A stretch of 64,000 bases of DNA from Guyanagaster necrorhizus (lineage: Eukaryota > Basidiomycota > Agaricomycetes > Agaricales > Physalacriaceae). Below, piece after piece: positions 41,248 to 54,480 of the stretch. The position numbers and the translations under genes were made by a program. The stretch's first letter is position 1. Each line of letters begins with the position of its first letter. The stretch lies in the NCBI RefSeq assembly GCF_019112545.1, contig NW_025064881.1, forward strand, positions 1,586,591-1,650,590, in the 5' to 3' direction. The notes below the pieces were generated by a model. The model saw nothing but the letters and a program-made list of their open reading frames with translations. It made no database searches and was not told the origin of the DNA.

Positions 41248-44043
41248 TACCCTCCTCAATCCCAGTAAACAGACAGCAGAAATGATAACCATCACCTCAC
41301 AGAATTCAGAAATCTGTGGGTCCCACCAGGCTTTCCTCCAGTTTCAGACCATAAGGATGAAGATCTCTCTAATGACTTCTTTAACAATAAGCCCTCTTCT
41401 GATTCTTTCACTGCTTCAGAGCACAGGATTGGAAACTGTGCTTGGAACTCTATTAATACTGCTTGGATGGCTCTAAGACTCTGACATACATCTCCAGACT
41501 CTGACTACAACTCTCTATATGCAACTCTGAAAACAAGTCCAATCCCTTCCTGGCATAGAGACTCTTACTTCAGAGATCTTGAACCTGAAAGAGTGGAAGA
41601 GTTTGAGGGGCTCATAGTCACTGACAAGCTCAAGAGATACATGAGAGACTTCATCTGGGCAGAGGCAGAGCAGGCCCAGCAAGAAAATGCACATAAAGAA
41701 GTATGCTATGATGCTCAATATTGATAACATCAGTGAGAACTTGAGGTAGCAACTTGGGGCTCAGGAACTCCAGGCTGGTACAGCCTCAGAACAGAATCTA
41801 TGAGCTCTCTATTCAGAAAGCCCAGCACTCCAGCAGAAACCAACCTATAGACAGGGTCTACTGAAGCAGTTTCTCTCAGTGAAGCTGAAAGGAGGACAAA
41901 TTATCCTCTTGCCCTTGGAACTATCAGTACTGAAGACACCAACACTATTCTCTTGCACACTGACTTGGTCCTTGATGTCTATAGGCTTAGAGTTCCTTTC
42001 AATGCTCATATCTCTGATGATTCCTGGAGAGAAAAGTTGCAGTACTCTTTTTTAACCTCTGATTTTACTAAAACTTCTGTCACTATCATAGAGAATTGGA
42101 GAAATGCTAAGAGAGCAGCAGCTGCCATGACAACCTCCATATCAGAGCCAGGTGAGCTTCCAGCCAGTCTCCTCCATCTAACACTGCTGGCCCCAGTACT
42201 TGAAACACTCACTAGCTTTCTAGCAATGATCAGACTCCTGGTATTATCTACCTATAACCTGCATGACAGCTTCCTCATCAAGAACAGTGAAAATGAGAAG
42301 GACAACAAGGACAATGAGAACAGCAAGGATAATAAGAACAGCAAGGGCAAGGATGTTCTGCTTAAATAGGGAGAATTCATAGAATATACAAAGGAAGAAA
42401 CTGATAAAGAGGTCTTATTAAAAAAAGTACAGCAGATGCAGAAGAAGGAATACTTGGAGCTATACTAGAAAGATACTCTTTTCTTATGGCAGAGTGATAT
42501 CTGATTAGCATCACTCCTTGGACAGAAGTATATTTCTACAGATGACATAAAAAGGCAGGATATTTTATAATATGCTGTCATAGAATATGCTATTACCACT
42601 TATAATAGGAGGCACCCTGAGGATCAGCTTGGCTGGCTCCTGAAGTACAAGTCTAAATATGACATCTAGCCAATGCTATAGACTCTTTCAGTAACACTGA
42701 AATGAGTCATTTACACAGCACTCTCAACTCAAACTAGAAGCCAATATTCATACTCCATGCTATTGATTCAATCTTTGGCTACTCAGCTCTCTCAATCCTG
42801 ACTCCAGCCAACAACCAGGCCCATCAGATTCCAAAATCCTTAGATCAGCAGAGAAAGCCATCTCCTCAGAGGGCAATTCTCATCTGACAAAGCTGAAGGA
42901 AGTGAAAAGGACCTGGTAAGAGATAACTCTGAAGCCATCAAGCTCAGATTCACAATTTGCAATGAGGTGATTATATGAAAAGAAGTGTTTTCTACCAGGA
43001 GTCCTGTCATAGATGATAACTTGTTACACTCATTCTCCAGACCATCAACCAAATGGCAATGCTCACCTTTTGACCAATAGCCTAATCTGATAGAGGTTTT
43101 ACTAGAGAATGCTGCTGTTCTTTGATGCAGACCTGATCTACTTCAAAAGCTCTGATCTTTCAAGGGGGCATCTGATGATATTGACTGATTCCTCATAGAT
43201 TGCAAACAATACTTCAAAGTCTATATCACCTATCTTAGAACTGATATGAATCAGGTCACCTTCACTTCATCATACTTTGAGGACAAGGCTAAAATATGAT
43301 AGATTCTCATTTTCCCAAACTTCTATTCCATGACTAAGTAGCATCATTGACTGTCATCCTGGCTGGTCTTCAAACAAATGCTCAATGACAAGTTCATTGA
43401 TCTTGCTGTACAGAAAGTGCATAAATCAAAGATCAAGAAGTATAAGATGGGCAACAAACTGGCCACTGAATTCTTTGATGAGTTAGAGTGACTTGCAAAA
43501 CTCACTGAGATTCAGGACAATATCACTGATAGTGGATGCATGGTTGAGGCACTTAAATGAGACACTCTGCCCTCTTATATCAAGATAATATCAGATATTA
43601 GAATGAACATCCTGAAGAGATATGATGCATGAAAGGAGCAAGTTATTGAAATATATAAAGAGAGGCAGTGACAAAAGGTAAAGCAGTCCAATCTGCAGGA
43701 ATACTGTAAGCTGAGCCAACTGCAGAATTCAAAGCCCAGAAATCAAACTGATACTATCAAACTAAACACTTCATCAATAACCAGTACTCCCTCTTATGGA
43801 ACTCAGAAGATGGAGACCAGAACAACATACATAGGGAGTGGAAAGCCAATGAATATAGACTAGCTAAAGAAAGAGAGGAAGTACTTTAACTGCAGACAAA
43901 AGAGGCATATGTCATGAGACTGCCTGAAAAAAAAATGAACCCATGAAGACATATGAGTGCAGATTGCTGAGCTCCAGAAAAAAGAAGAAGAACTTGGCAA
44001 AGACACAAAGATGAAAGAGGTAAAAGATAAAGCTAACTAGTGA
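41135..44043 (+). pseudogene. gag: Element I gag
   Basis: Start ATG 41135 is retained. The first open stretch includes the TAEMITITSQ block (41282-41476). A later open stretch, 41953-42369, contains DVYRLRVP, SVTIIENWRN and a low-complexity Asn/Lys/Glu/Asp tract (about 42280-42350); a deletion of about 13 nt relative to A joins the two N-terminal frames here. Capsid-like region about 43150-43640 (MLNDKFIDLAVQKVHK). The zinc knuckle at 43882-43923 reads YFNCRQKRHMS-stop-DC: first Cys is Tyr (TGC to TAC). End stop TGA 44041-44043 preceded by TAG. Confidence 0.82.
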
Positions 44044-47000
44044 GTAATTCTGCTAGATCAGCTAAGAAACAGACCAGTGTGTCAGAGTAGCCACTGGATA
44101 GACTAATAATGCCTCTGTAGATACCAATATATCTAACTTATGCATGTGTTTGAATATATTCCAATTATCACCTACTATACACACAAAGAATCACTAAAAC
44201 AACAAGCTCAACTGCCTACAGGCTGAACAGAGGGAGAGGCTCCCACTAAATGGCTTAAACTATTTGACACTGAATGGACATGGTGAGCCATTAAAGATGC
44301 CTCAACTGAAGAAGCAGCAAAGACAATAATCAAGAACTGAGTATATAAAACCTGAGCTGAGAAAGTAATTAATAAAATAGTCAAAAAGATAAAGAGGGCA
44401 GAATGGTGCAGAGCACTAGAATAGCTTGATGAACTTTGGGGGCTGAAGAGATACATCAGAAGGATCAAGACTCTAGAGCAGAACCTGACCAGTAAGGCTC
44501 AAATTGAGACTCTTACAAACTAGTCCATACACATGGTAACTACTCTAATTGACAGTGGCTGTATTGGCAGCTCTATTAATCATGCTTTTATCAACAAGTA
44601 CAACCTTTCTACTAGGGCAATGGCCACCTTCATACTAGTCTATAATGCAGATAGAACCAAAAACCAGGCTAGTTCAATAACAAAATTTGTTGAGCTATGC
44701 CTAACTATCAGTGATCACTTAGAATGAATCAATCTGGCAGTCACTGATCTGGGAACCAAAGAGGTGTTCTTGGGCTATGACTGGCTCATCTGGCATAATC
44801 TCTTAGTCAATTAGAAGACCATATAGATCATCTTCACACAGTGCAAGTGCTGAAAGATCCCTTTTGAATTACCTGACAAGGATCCTGAAGACAGATAGGA
44901 TAAGGAGATGGAAGATGGTGAGATGATTCTCATCATAGATATGCAGCAAGCATTGCACATTCAGGCCATGCATCATGCCAACAACCTGGTGACTAAAGCC
45001 AATGCTGACAAGGAGGAGAAGATATTTGAAGAAATGATTCTGGAATGGGTCTGAGATTATTAGAATCTATTTGACAAGGAAAATTTTGATGAACTATCAA
45101 AACTAAAACCCTGAGATCATGCTATTAAACTCATCCCAAATGCAAGTGTAAACCTCAGCTGCAAGACCTATCTCCTTGGCAATCATGAGCAACAAAAACT
45201 TGACAAGTTCTTAGACAAAAATCTGTCTAGCAGGCAAATCCAACCCTTGAAATCTCTGATGGCCTCTCCATTCTTCTTTGTCAAAAAAAAGAATGATAAA
45301 CTCTGACCAGTGCAAGATTATCAGAAACTAAATGAAATGACAATCAAGAATCATTACTCACTTCTCTTAATCTCTGAGCTGATAGACAAGCTATGAAGAG
45401 TGAAGTATTATATCAAACTGAATATCAGACAGAGGTATAATATATAGATCAAGCAAGATGATGAGTGGAAAGCAGCTTTCTGAATGAATCAGAGGTTGTT
45501 CAAACTCACAGTAATGTTCTTTGGATTAACAAATTTGCTGGCTACCTTTCAATAGATGATGAATGACATCTTCAAAGATCTCATTGCCACTAGAAAGGTT
45601 ACCATATACCTTGACAACATCCTCATCATGTCTCATAATCAAAACGAACACTGACAGTTAGTTTGCTAAGTGTTCACACTAATGAGAAAGCACAAACTCT
45701 TCCTCAAGGCTGAAAAATATAAATTTGAGATCCTGAGGATAGAATACCTCAGAGTTATCATCAGCAAAGGAAGCATTTAGATAGACCCTATCAAGATGGC
45801 TGAGGTAACTGAATGGCCAGTACCAATGAAAAAAAAGGAACTTCAATCCTTTCTAGAGTTCATCAATTTCTATTGACAGTTTATTCATGATTATAGCAAG
45901 ATCATCCACCTTATGACACAGCTAATCAGAAATGTGTCATGAAACTGGAGACCCTTTCAACAGCTTATATTCAACAATTTAAAGTGGCAACTTGCAGAAG
46001 ACATTGTCCTTACTATTCCAACCCAAGGCAGGCAATTTTAAATTGAGGCTAACTCAAGCAAAAGAGTTATCAGGGCTATACTCTCTCAGGAGCAAGATGG
46101 AAAATGGCAGCTTGTAATCTTCCTATCCAAGGCTCTAACAGTGATGGAATGCAACTATGAAATCTATGACAAGAAACTCTTTGCCATAATACTGACCCTA
46201 GAAGAGTGGAGGCATTACCTGATTAAAGTGACCTAAGTCTTCAAAATCTGGACTGATCATCAGAACCTCCACTATTTCTGACAACCCCAGAAACTTAATC
46301 AGTGACAAGCAAGATAGATGATAGAACTTTTAGAGTATGACTATATGCTTTATCACAAGACTGAGACTGCAAACAAAAAGGCAGACTTGCTCAGTCACAG
46401 AGCTGACCATAACCAAGGGAAAATGACAATGATAGTGTGGTACTATTAAAGCCTGAGCACTTCTGGGTGATGATAATACCAACAGAGGAGGAGATCCATA
46501 AAAGAATCAAAAGCATTATGAGAGACAACAGTAAATAGAACCAACAGATGGTCTCATCATTCAATCACAAGCAGAAAATGATGAAAAAAGGAGGATTGAT
46601 CTATTATGATGAGTGGATCTACATTTCTTAAAATCAACGGCTTCAGAGAGAGATCATTGTCACATGCTATGATCATACCACAGCAGAATATTCAGAAATC
46701 ATGAAAACCAAGAAACTTATTCTTCATGAATACTGGTGGCCAAAAATAGGCCAAGACATTGAGTGCTATATAAAGAGATATGAGATATGCCAAAGAGAAA
46801 AGTCCATGACTCAACCATAAGCCATTCCCCTTCACTCAAATGAAGTACCACAATCACCATAGATGCATATCTCTATTGATATGATCACTAGTCTGCTGGA
46901 GTGCAATAGTTATAATGCAATCATAGTCATTGTCAACTGCTTCTCAAAAGTGATTGTTCTGATTGCATGCTCAATAGAATTAACTTCAGAAGAGTGGGCT

Positions 47001-47935
47001 AAAATTCTCTGAGATAAAATATACACCAATATGGAATGCCCTAAGTCATCATCCCTAACTGGGAGCTACAATTTATCTCAAAATTTCTTAATGACCTATA
47101 CTAGCTATTGAATATTCAACAAAACACCTTTATAGCATATCACCTATAAACAGACAGACAAATAGAGTATATGAACTAAGAGATCAAGAAGTACCTCTAT
47201 CTGTTCATCAATTATTGACAAGATGACTGAGTTGAATAGTTTGCTCTTGCTGTATTCTAATATAACAACTGCATCCACTCTGCAATAGGGTTTTCCCCAT
47301 TCTTTATTGATTATAGCTGACACCCCAACATATCCCACACTGAATGTGCATGTATCACTACCCCCACATCCTTAGACTTCATATATACAATGTTTCAGAT
47401 TCATGATGAAATGTATACCACTCTCAAAAAAGCAGTCTCTTCAATAAAACATTAATATAACAAACACTGAATTGCTGTCCACACCTATAACATCTCTGAC
47501 AAGATCTGGTTGGATATGACCAACCTTTATCTTCCATGCCCTAAACAAAAGTTGGCTGACAAATGCACTGGACCTTTCTCAGTGATCACAAAAATTGGTA
47601 CATCTGCATGTAAACTCTGGCTCTCTGCCAACTGGAAAATACATGATGTCTTTAATGAATTCCTTTTCATCTTCTTTATAATGCTCTCATTTCCCAATCA
47701 AGAATGCTCTCCTTCTCCACCACTCAATCTGATCAGTGATAAAAAGTATTACAAAATTGATCAAATACTTAATTACCATCTTTGCAAAGTTTGCACATGC
47801 AGAGAGGGTATGACAACAACAGTTGACTACTTAGTTAGTTGAAAGAGATATAGTCTAGAATCTAACCAGTGGATAAATGAAAAGTGTATGATTGCTGATG
47901 ACACTATATGAGACTATGAATTATCCCTAAATTAA
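44044..47935 (+). pseudogene. pol: Element I pol
   Basis: Spacer 44200-44500; protease with TLIDSGCIGSS near 44545-44580; linker 44900-45200; RT about 45240-45890 with YLDN at 45607-45618 (second catalytic D to N); RNase H about 45990-46400 reading EANSS and YEIYDKKL, so two catalytic residues are lost; integrase about 46580-47500 with HISIDMI; a 1-nt deletion near 47029 (TACACCAATATGGAATGCC) shifts the frame; C-terminal module 47510-47842 open (GPF near 47570); chromodomain to LSLN-TAA 47933-47935. Confidence 0.87.
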
Positions 47936-47968
47936 GCTATTGGAATGATGGTCTTAAGAAGGAGGTAA

Positions 47969-48427
47969 TATTATGATTTTTCCATTTCTTTCTTTGTTTA
48001 AACCCCTATTTATGCTTAGTCAGAGCATCTATACCAGCACTTAGAATCATGGAATAGACTTAGTCATCACAATAAGCTAAGTCTATCATTATCTTTTGAC
48101 ACAACAATATTGCTTGATGATGCATAACAGTCTTTTATGGATAGTAGTGACACTCAAAGATAAAGAGCACAACAACTTGAAAAGACACAATAAGTAGTAG
48201 TATTAATATCTCAACAGATAATTAGTATATAAGTAGGATAGCTCTCACTGTATAACTCTAGCTTCAAGCTAAAGTTTATTCTATACCATTTCACTCTCAA
48301 GCTGATCTACAAAGATCTTGAAGCATTTGATCAACAGACACATATAATGAACTCTGATGTGACCATATAAATATGATACAGTATCAGTTTATCATGTGTT
48401 CTGATCATGTGTTATTTGGATCTAACA
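47969..48427 (+). repeat. 3' LTR of element I
   Basis: 459 bp, TATTATG...GATCTAACA, preceded by AAGAAGGAGGTAA. Pairs with 40418-40869. Confidence 0.92.
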
Positions 48428-48432
48428 AAGAA

Positions 48433-49720
48433 AAATCTATCCAGTGGACACATTCACCTCTTCAAGTCTCTCATGGCATTCTCCTTCTTTTTTGTGAAAA
48501 AGAAGAATAGTAAACTCTGATCAGTTCAAGATTATCAAAGGCTTAATAAAATGACTATTAAGAACTGATACTCTCTTCCATTAATATCCAAATTAATGGA
48601 CAAGCCATGTAGCACTCAGTATTATATAAAATTGGACATCAGATAGAGGTATGATAACATATGGATCAAAGAGAGCAACAAATGGAAGACCATCTTCTGC
48701 ATCAATCAGAGATTATTCAAACTGACTGTCATATTCTTTGGCCTAACAAACTCTTCTGCAACCTTCCAATGGATGATAAACAACATCTTTAAAGATCTTA
48801 TCACTATTGAGAAGGTCACCATATATTTCAATAACATTCTCATCATGTCACAAGACTGAGAAGAGCACCATTGGTTAGTCTATCAGATGCTCACACTAAT
48901 GAGGAAATATAAGCTTTTTCTCAAAGCAGAGAAATGCAAGTTCAAAGTCTTAGAAATAGAGTATCTCAGAGTGATTATCAGCAAGGAGAGTATATAAATG
49001 GATTCCATCAAGATGGCCAGAGTGACTGAATAGCCAGAGCCAACAAAAAAGAAAAAATTGCAATGCTTCTTAGGATTCATAAACTTCTACTGACAGTTCA
49101 TTTGAGACTATAGCAAGATCATCTGACTTATGATGCAGCTTACTAGCAACACCCTCTAGAACTGGAGACAGTCACAATAAGTTGCTTTTAATGATCTCAA
49201 ACAATGACTCACTGAAGATGTTGTCCTTGCTATACTAATATAGAAAGGAAAGTTCAGAGTGGAGGCTGATTCTAGTGAGAGAGCAGTTAGTGCTATGCTC
49301 TCACAGGAATAAGACAGAAAGTGGCACCTAGTAGCCTTCCTTTCCAAGACACTCATGGCCACAGAACACAATTATGAAATCTATAACAAAAAACTCCTAG
49401 CAATTATGCTTGCTCTCACTGAGTGGTGACACTATCTGATCAAGGCAGTTCAGACTTTTGAAATATAGGTGGATCATCAGAATCTTTGCTACTTCTGACT
49501 TCTCCAGAAACTTAATCAATGGCAAGCATAATAGGTGATAGAACTCTCTGAGTATGACTACATACTCCACTATAAAGCTGGTGTGGTGAACAAGAAGGTG
49601 GACCTACTCAGCCAGAGAGCTGATTATGACCAAGGGAGAGATGACAATGAGAGTGTAATATTGCTAAAGTCAGCACACTTCCAGATAATAATAATGCCAA
49701 TAAAGAAAGAGATCCATGAG
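48433..49720 (+). pseudogene. pol: Element G pol, RT and RNase H part
   Basis: RT about 48440-49110. The active-site YLDD reads YFNN at 48834-48845, with both catalytic Asp replaced by Asn, so RT is dead. RNase H about 49160-49640 with VEADSSERAVSA (first D kept) and KKVDLLSQRADYDQG. The frame differs between 48834 and 49535, implying an indel. Cut by J at 49720; the left TSD copy for J is atgag (49716-49720). Confidence 0.82.
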
Positions 49721-50088
49721 TATTATGATTTTTCCTATCTTTTTTTGTAATAACCCCTATTTATGCTTAGTCAGAGCACCTAAACTAGCACTTAAAACTG
49801 TAGGACTAGCTTAGTCATCATAATAAGCCCAGTTGGTCATTATCTTTTAATGCAATAGTATTATCTGGCAATGTACAATAAGACTTTTATAGACAGTAAT
49901 AATGCTTAAAAACAAAGATCACAAAGACTATAAAGGACACAATAAGTAGTAGTATTTATATTGCTACAAATGAACTGTATATAAGTAGAATAGCTCTTGC
50001 TAATGTTTATTCACACTACTTCATTCTCGAGCCACTTGTCTTCAGCCTTAAAAGTACACCAGTCAACAAAGCACAATAGTAAACTTAG
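49721..50088 (+). repeat. 5' LTR of element J, left part
   Basis: Starts TATTATGATTTTTCC and resembles the I LTR. It is split at 50088 by K. Relative to I it lacks about 24 bp around 50001, exactly the segment that holds AGCTTTGAGCTA, so the self-primer is deleted. The rest of the LTR is at 58253-58323. Confidence 0.88.
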
Positions 50089-50557
50089 TGTTAGACTCAA
50101 GCTGCACATGATCTTAAACACATGATAAACTAATGTCACTTTGCACTTTAAGTGAAATAACAGAGTTTACTATTGTGAATAAAGATCATAATGTGATAAG
50201 ACCTTAGTGATTGGCTCAAGAGTAGAATAATATATAAATAAACTTTAGCTCAAAGCTGGATTATATCAGCAAGAGCTGTTCTACTTATATATATAATATG
50301 GTACTTCTATAAATATTTCTACTAGTTATATTGCTGCTCTATTATTGAGCTTATTATTCTTAAGCATTACTACTAGCTATAATAGTGTCATTATACATTG
50401 TCAGACAATGCTATTGTGTCAAGAGACAATGACTGACTGGGCTTATTGTGATGACTAAGCCAGTTCCACAATCTCAAGCACTGGTCTTAGCACTCTAACT
50501 AGGCATAAATAGGGGTTAACTCATTATAATAAGAAAGAAAGTGAAAAAATCATAACA
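50089..50557 (-). repeat. 3' LTR of element K (left copy)
   Basis: 469 bp, plus strand TGTTAGACTC...AATCATAACA. Minus-strand self-primer AGCTTTGAGCTAA at 50245-50257, a perfect complement of the K PBS. Confidence 0.94.
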
Positions 50558-50590
50558 TTACTCCCTCTTTAAGACTATTATCCTGATAGC

Positions 50591-53500
50591 TTAATTTAGG
50601 GATAATTTGTAGTCTCAGATAGTATCTGCCATGTCTATATATTTCTTGTTTATCCACTAGCTTGATTCTAGCCTGTATCTCTTCCAACTGATGAGATAGT
50701 CAACAGTTGTTGTAGTCTCACTGTCTTTTGCCTTAATCTTTCATAATTTATGATTGAGGATTTGGTTGATTTCATAGTGTTCCTTATCATTGATCAGATC
50801 AGATGGTGGCAGAGAGGATTGTTGTTGGTTGGAGAATGCAGAGGCAATGTATGGCATTAATAATGATTTATTAAAAATGTCATGGATTTTTCAGTGAGTT
50901 GGAAGATGCAGTTTATAAGCAGAGCCACCAATCTTAGAGAGTATTAGAAAGGGCTCAGTTCACCTGTCAAACAGTTTTTTCTTTGAGCAAGAGAGGTGAA
51001 GGTTAGTTATGTCAAGCCAGATCTTATCATTGATTTTATATGTATGTGCAGATCATCAGTGGTTATTGTACTGTTTCTTTATTATTGACACCACTTTTTC
51101 AAGGGTGATATGCATTTTGTTGTGAATAGTTGCCATAGTTGCTGTGAAGTCAGTGGAGGCTGGAGTTGTAATATGGGCAGTCTTTGTCTGTGAGATGTTA
51201 GGGTGATGTCTATAGTTAATAAAAAATGATGATTTGCCAGTTGTGGAGTAGACATGATTATTATGTTGAAAGGCTGTGAGGGCTAGCCATTTGATCCAGT
51301 TATTCTGTCAATGATTGATGAACAATCATAGGTATTTTTCAACCTTCTGATTGACTTGTTCAGTCTGTCCATTGGTCTGTAGTTGATATACAGTTGATGT
51401 ATTCTGTTGGATGCTGAGTAGTTTATACAAGTCATCTATGAATTTAGAAACAAATTGTAGGCCTCTGTTGGAGATCATCACCTGAGGCATCCTATATTTT
51501 GCATAGACTTTGTTCTGAAGGATCTTGGCCCATCCTTCAGATGTTAGCTTCATGGAGTATGCAATTGAAATGATTGCTTTTGAGAATCTGTTGATGATGA
51601 CTATAATTGCATCATAACTATTACATTCTGAGAGTCTGGTTACTATATCAACAGAGATGTGGGTCCAAGGTGACTGAGGCACCTCATTTGGATGAAGTGA
51701 TGCCACTTTTGCTTATGTGGAGAGCTTGTTCTATTGACAGGTCTCATACTCTTTTATGTAGTGTTTAATATATTGCCCTATCTTTGGCCACCAGTATTCT
51801 CATAATATCAACTCTTTTATTTTAGCAATCTCTGAGTGTCCCCTGGTGGCATGATCATAGCATATGATGATGATCTCACTTCATAGATCTTGGTCTCAGA
51901 GAATGTATATTCATCTATTATAGCAGATTAATCCTCCTTTCTTCATCATCCCTCTTTCATGATTTAGAGATGGGGCAATGCATTGATCTCATTTACTAGG
52001 GTCTCTGGTCACACTCTTGATCTGCTCATGAATCTCTTCTTCAGTCAGCATAATCATAGCCTAGAAGTGTTTGGGTTTCAATAGTGTCACTCCTTCATTG
52101 TCATGTTCTCTCTGATCATGATCTGCTCATCAACTGAGAAGGTCAGTCTTCTTGTTTGTGGTTTCCACCTTATAGTGTAGGGTGTAAAAATATTGGCTTA
52201 ATTCTGTCACCCAATGAGCTTGCCACTGATTTAACTTTTGTGGCTGTTAGAAGTACCTGAGATTCTGGTGGTCTGTCCAGATTTCAAAGGTTTCAGTGAC
52301 ACCAATGAGATAGTGTCACCACTCTTTCAGGGTAAGCATGATTGCAAGCAACTCCTTGTCATAGATTTCATAGTTTTATTCAGTCACTGTTAGAGCTTTG
52401 GAGAGAAAGGCAACTGGTCTCCACCTTCTATCTTGCTCCTAAGAGAGAATGGCCCCTATGGCTTCTTCACTTGAGTCAGCTTCCACTTAGAATTTGCTGT
52501 CTTGGTCTGAAATGACTAATATTACATCCTCCACTAGCTGGTGTTTTAGATCTTTGAATGCTGCTTGTTGCAATAGTCCTCAAGTCCAGAGGGCATTACC
52601 AGTCAATTGGATCATGGATTGGATGATTTTGCTGTAGTCTCATATAAACTATCAATAGAAGTTCATGAATTCTAAGAAGGATTGAAGCTCCTTTTTCATC
52701 AGTTCTGGCCATTCAACCACTCCTGCCACTTTGATAGGGTCCATGCAGATACTTTCTTCACTGATGATGACCTCTAAGTACTCCATCTCTAACACTTCAA
52801 ACTCACATTTTTTGGCTTTTAGGAAGAGCTTATGCTTCCTCATCAGTGCAAGCATCTGTCATATCAACCTTCTATGTTCTTCTTTTGTTTTAGATATGAT
52901 GAGGATATTGTCAAGATAAATGATAACCTTTTCTGTGATGATGAGATCTTCGAAGATGTTGTTCATCATCTATTGGAAGGTAGCAGACAAATTTGTTAGC
53001 TCAAAGAACATAATCATTGGTTTGAACAACCCTCAGTTGGTTCTGAAGGTGGCCTTCTATTTAGCACCTTTCTTGATCCAAATATTGTTGTATCTTCATC
53101 AGACATCCAGTTTGGTGTAGTACTTCATCCCTCAGAGTTTGTCCATTAACTCTAAAATCAAAGAAAATAGATAACAATTCTTGATTGTCATCTCATTAAG
53201 TTTTCAATAATTTTGGACCAGTCAGAGCTTCCTGTTCTTTTTGACAAAGAAGAATAGTGAGGCCATCAGCAATTTGGATGGTCAGATTCTTCCACTGAAT
53301 AGGTTTTCATCCAGAAACTTATCAAGTTTCTGCTGCTTGTTGTTTTTAAGAGAGTACATCTTGCAATCAAGGTTGGCATTAGCATTAGGGATCAGTTCAA
53401 TAGCATGATCCCATAGTTTGGGGTCTGAAAGTTTATTGAAACTTTCTTTCTCAAACAGATCTCAATAGTCTCAGGCCCACTCAGATACCATTTCCTTGAA

Positions 53501-54480
53501 TGTCTTTTCTGCCTTTCCTGCAGTGGCTTTTGCCACCAAGTCATTTGTATAGTGTATGGCTTATACAAGCAGGGTCTGTTGGATGTCAATGGTAAGGATA
53601 GTCTCTCCATCCTCTATCTCCTCATCCTATTGATCCTCTGGATCTTCATCCAGTGGCTCAAATGGAATTTTTTGGTATCTACAGCATATGAATGTTATCC
53701 TCTCAGTCTTTTAATTGATCAGAGGGTTGTGATAGATAAGCTAGTCATAGCTGAGAAATACCTCCTTAGTTCTGAAATCCATTATGGCTAGATCAATTTG
53801 TTTGAAATGATCTCTAATAGTGAGCTGTAGCTTGATGAATTTAGTGATTGAGCCAGTTTGATTCTTTGTTCCATCCATGTTATAGACCAGTATGAGGGCT
53901 GCAGTAGCTCTGGTGAGAAGTTGGTGCTTGTCAATGAAAGCATGGTTGATAGAGCTGCCAGTGCATCCACTATCAACTAGTATGGTTACTGCATGGGTGG
54001 TGCAGTTGGTAAGAGTCTTGATTTGGGCTTTAATCATCAAATCATGCCTCTGGGTCTTAGCTTATCAGATATACCTCTGTGGATCTCATAGTTCATTGAG
54101 CCACTCCAGAGCTTAGCATTGCTCTGTATTCTTTATTTCTTTGATCATCTTATCAGTGACTTTCTCTGCTCTGATCTTATGTACCCAATTTTTGAGTATA
54201 GCTTTAGTGGCTTCCTCTGTGGGTGTCTCTCTGATAGCCCTCCATATCCATTCAGTATCAAATGGTTTGAGCCATACCTTGGGGGTCTCTCTCTCTGTTC
54301 AGCCTATAGACATTTGAGTTTGTTTTTTTAGTGATTCTTTAGCAGTGTGTGTAGTAGTGAAAATGAATATATTCAAATACTTGCATAATTTAGGCATATA
54401 TGTTCCTACAGGAGAGCTATTAGTCTATCCCATGGCTAGTTCCAGTACTCTGCTGTTCTTGGCCAATACAGTGGAATTGC
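50591..54480 (-). pseudogene. pol: Element K pol
   Basis: Spacer 54060-54460; protease 53741-54060 (ILVDSGCTGSS); linker about 53300-53600; RT about 52630-53260 with YLDN at 52907-52918 (second catalytic D to N); RNase H about 52080-52600; integrase about 50900-51960, open over 51326-51706, with HISVDIV kept but VISDRG changed to MISNRG (second DDE Asp to Asn), E kept in EQVNQKVEKYL; chromodomain about 50600-50800; stop TAA at 50591-50593. Stops fit transitions. Confidence 0.86.

Larger units (their letters stand above)
40418..48427 (+). mobile_element. Element I: complete but decayed Ty3/gypsy chromovirus
   Basis: About 8.0 kb with LTRs 40418-40869 and 47969-48427. Flanks gagga (40413-40417) and aagaa (48428-48432) fit a TSD with two transitions, and collapsing them restores the G linker sequence. 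All parts are recognisable, but CpG is nearly gone, RT reads YLDN, and there is at least one frameshift. Confidence 0.93.
38272..49720 (+). mobile_element. Element G: oldest visible Ty3/gypsy chromovirus, split by H, I and J
   Basis: Pieces: 38272-38723, 39188-40417 and 48433-49720. They read continuously as gag C-terminus, protease, RT and RNase H once the insertions and one TSD copy each are removed. The 5' end lies left of F and the 3' end beyond J, so no LTR of G is visible. Catalytic sites of protease and RT are destroyed. It hosts all other elements here directly or indirectly. Confidence 0.85.
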
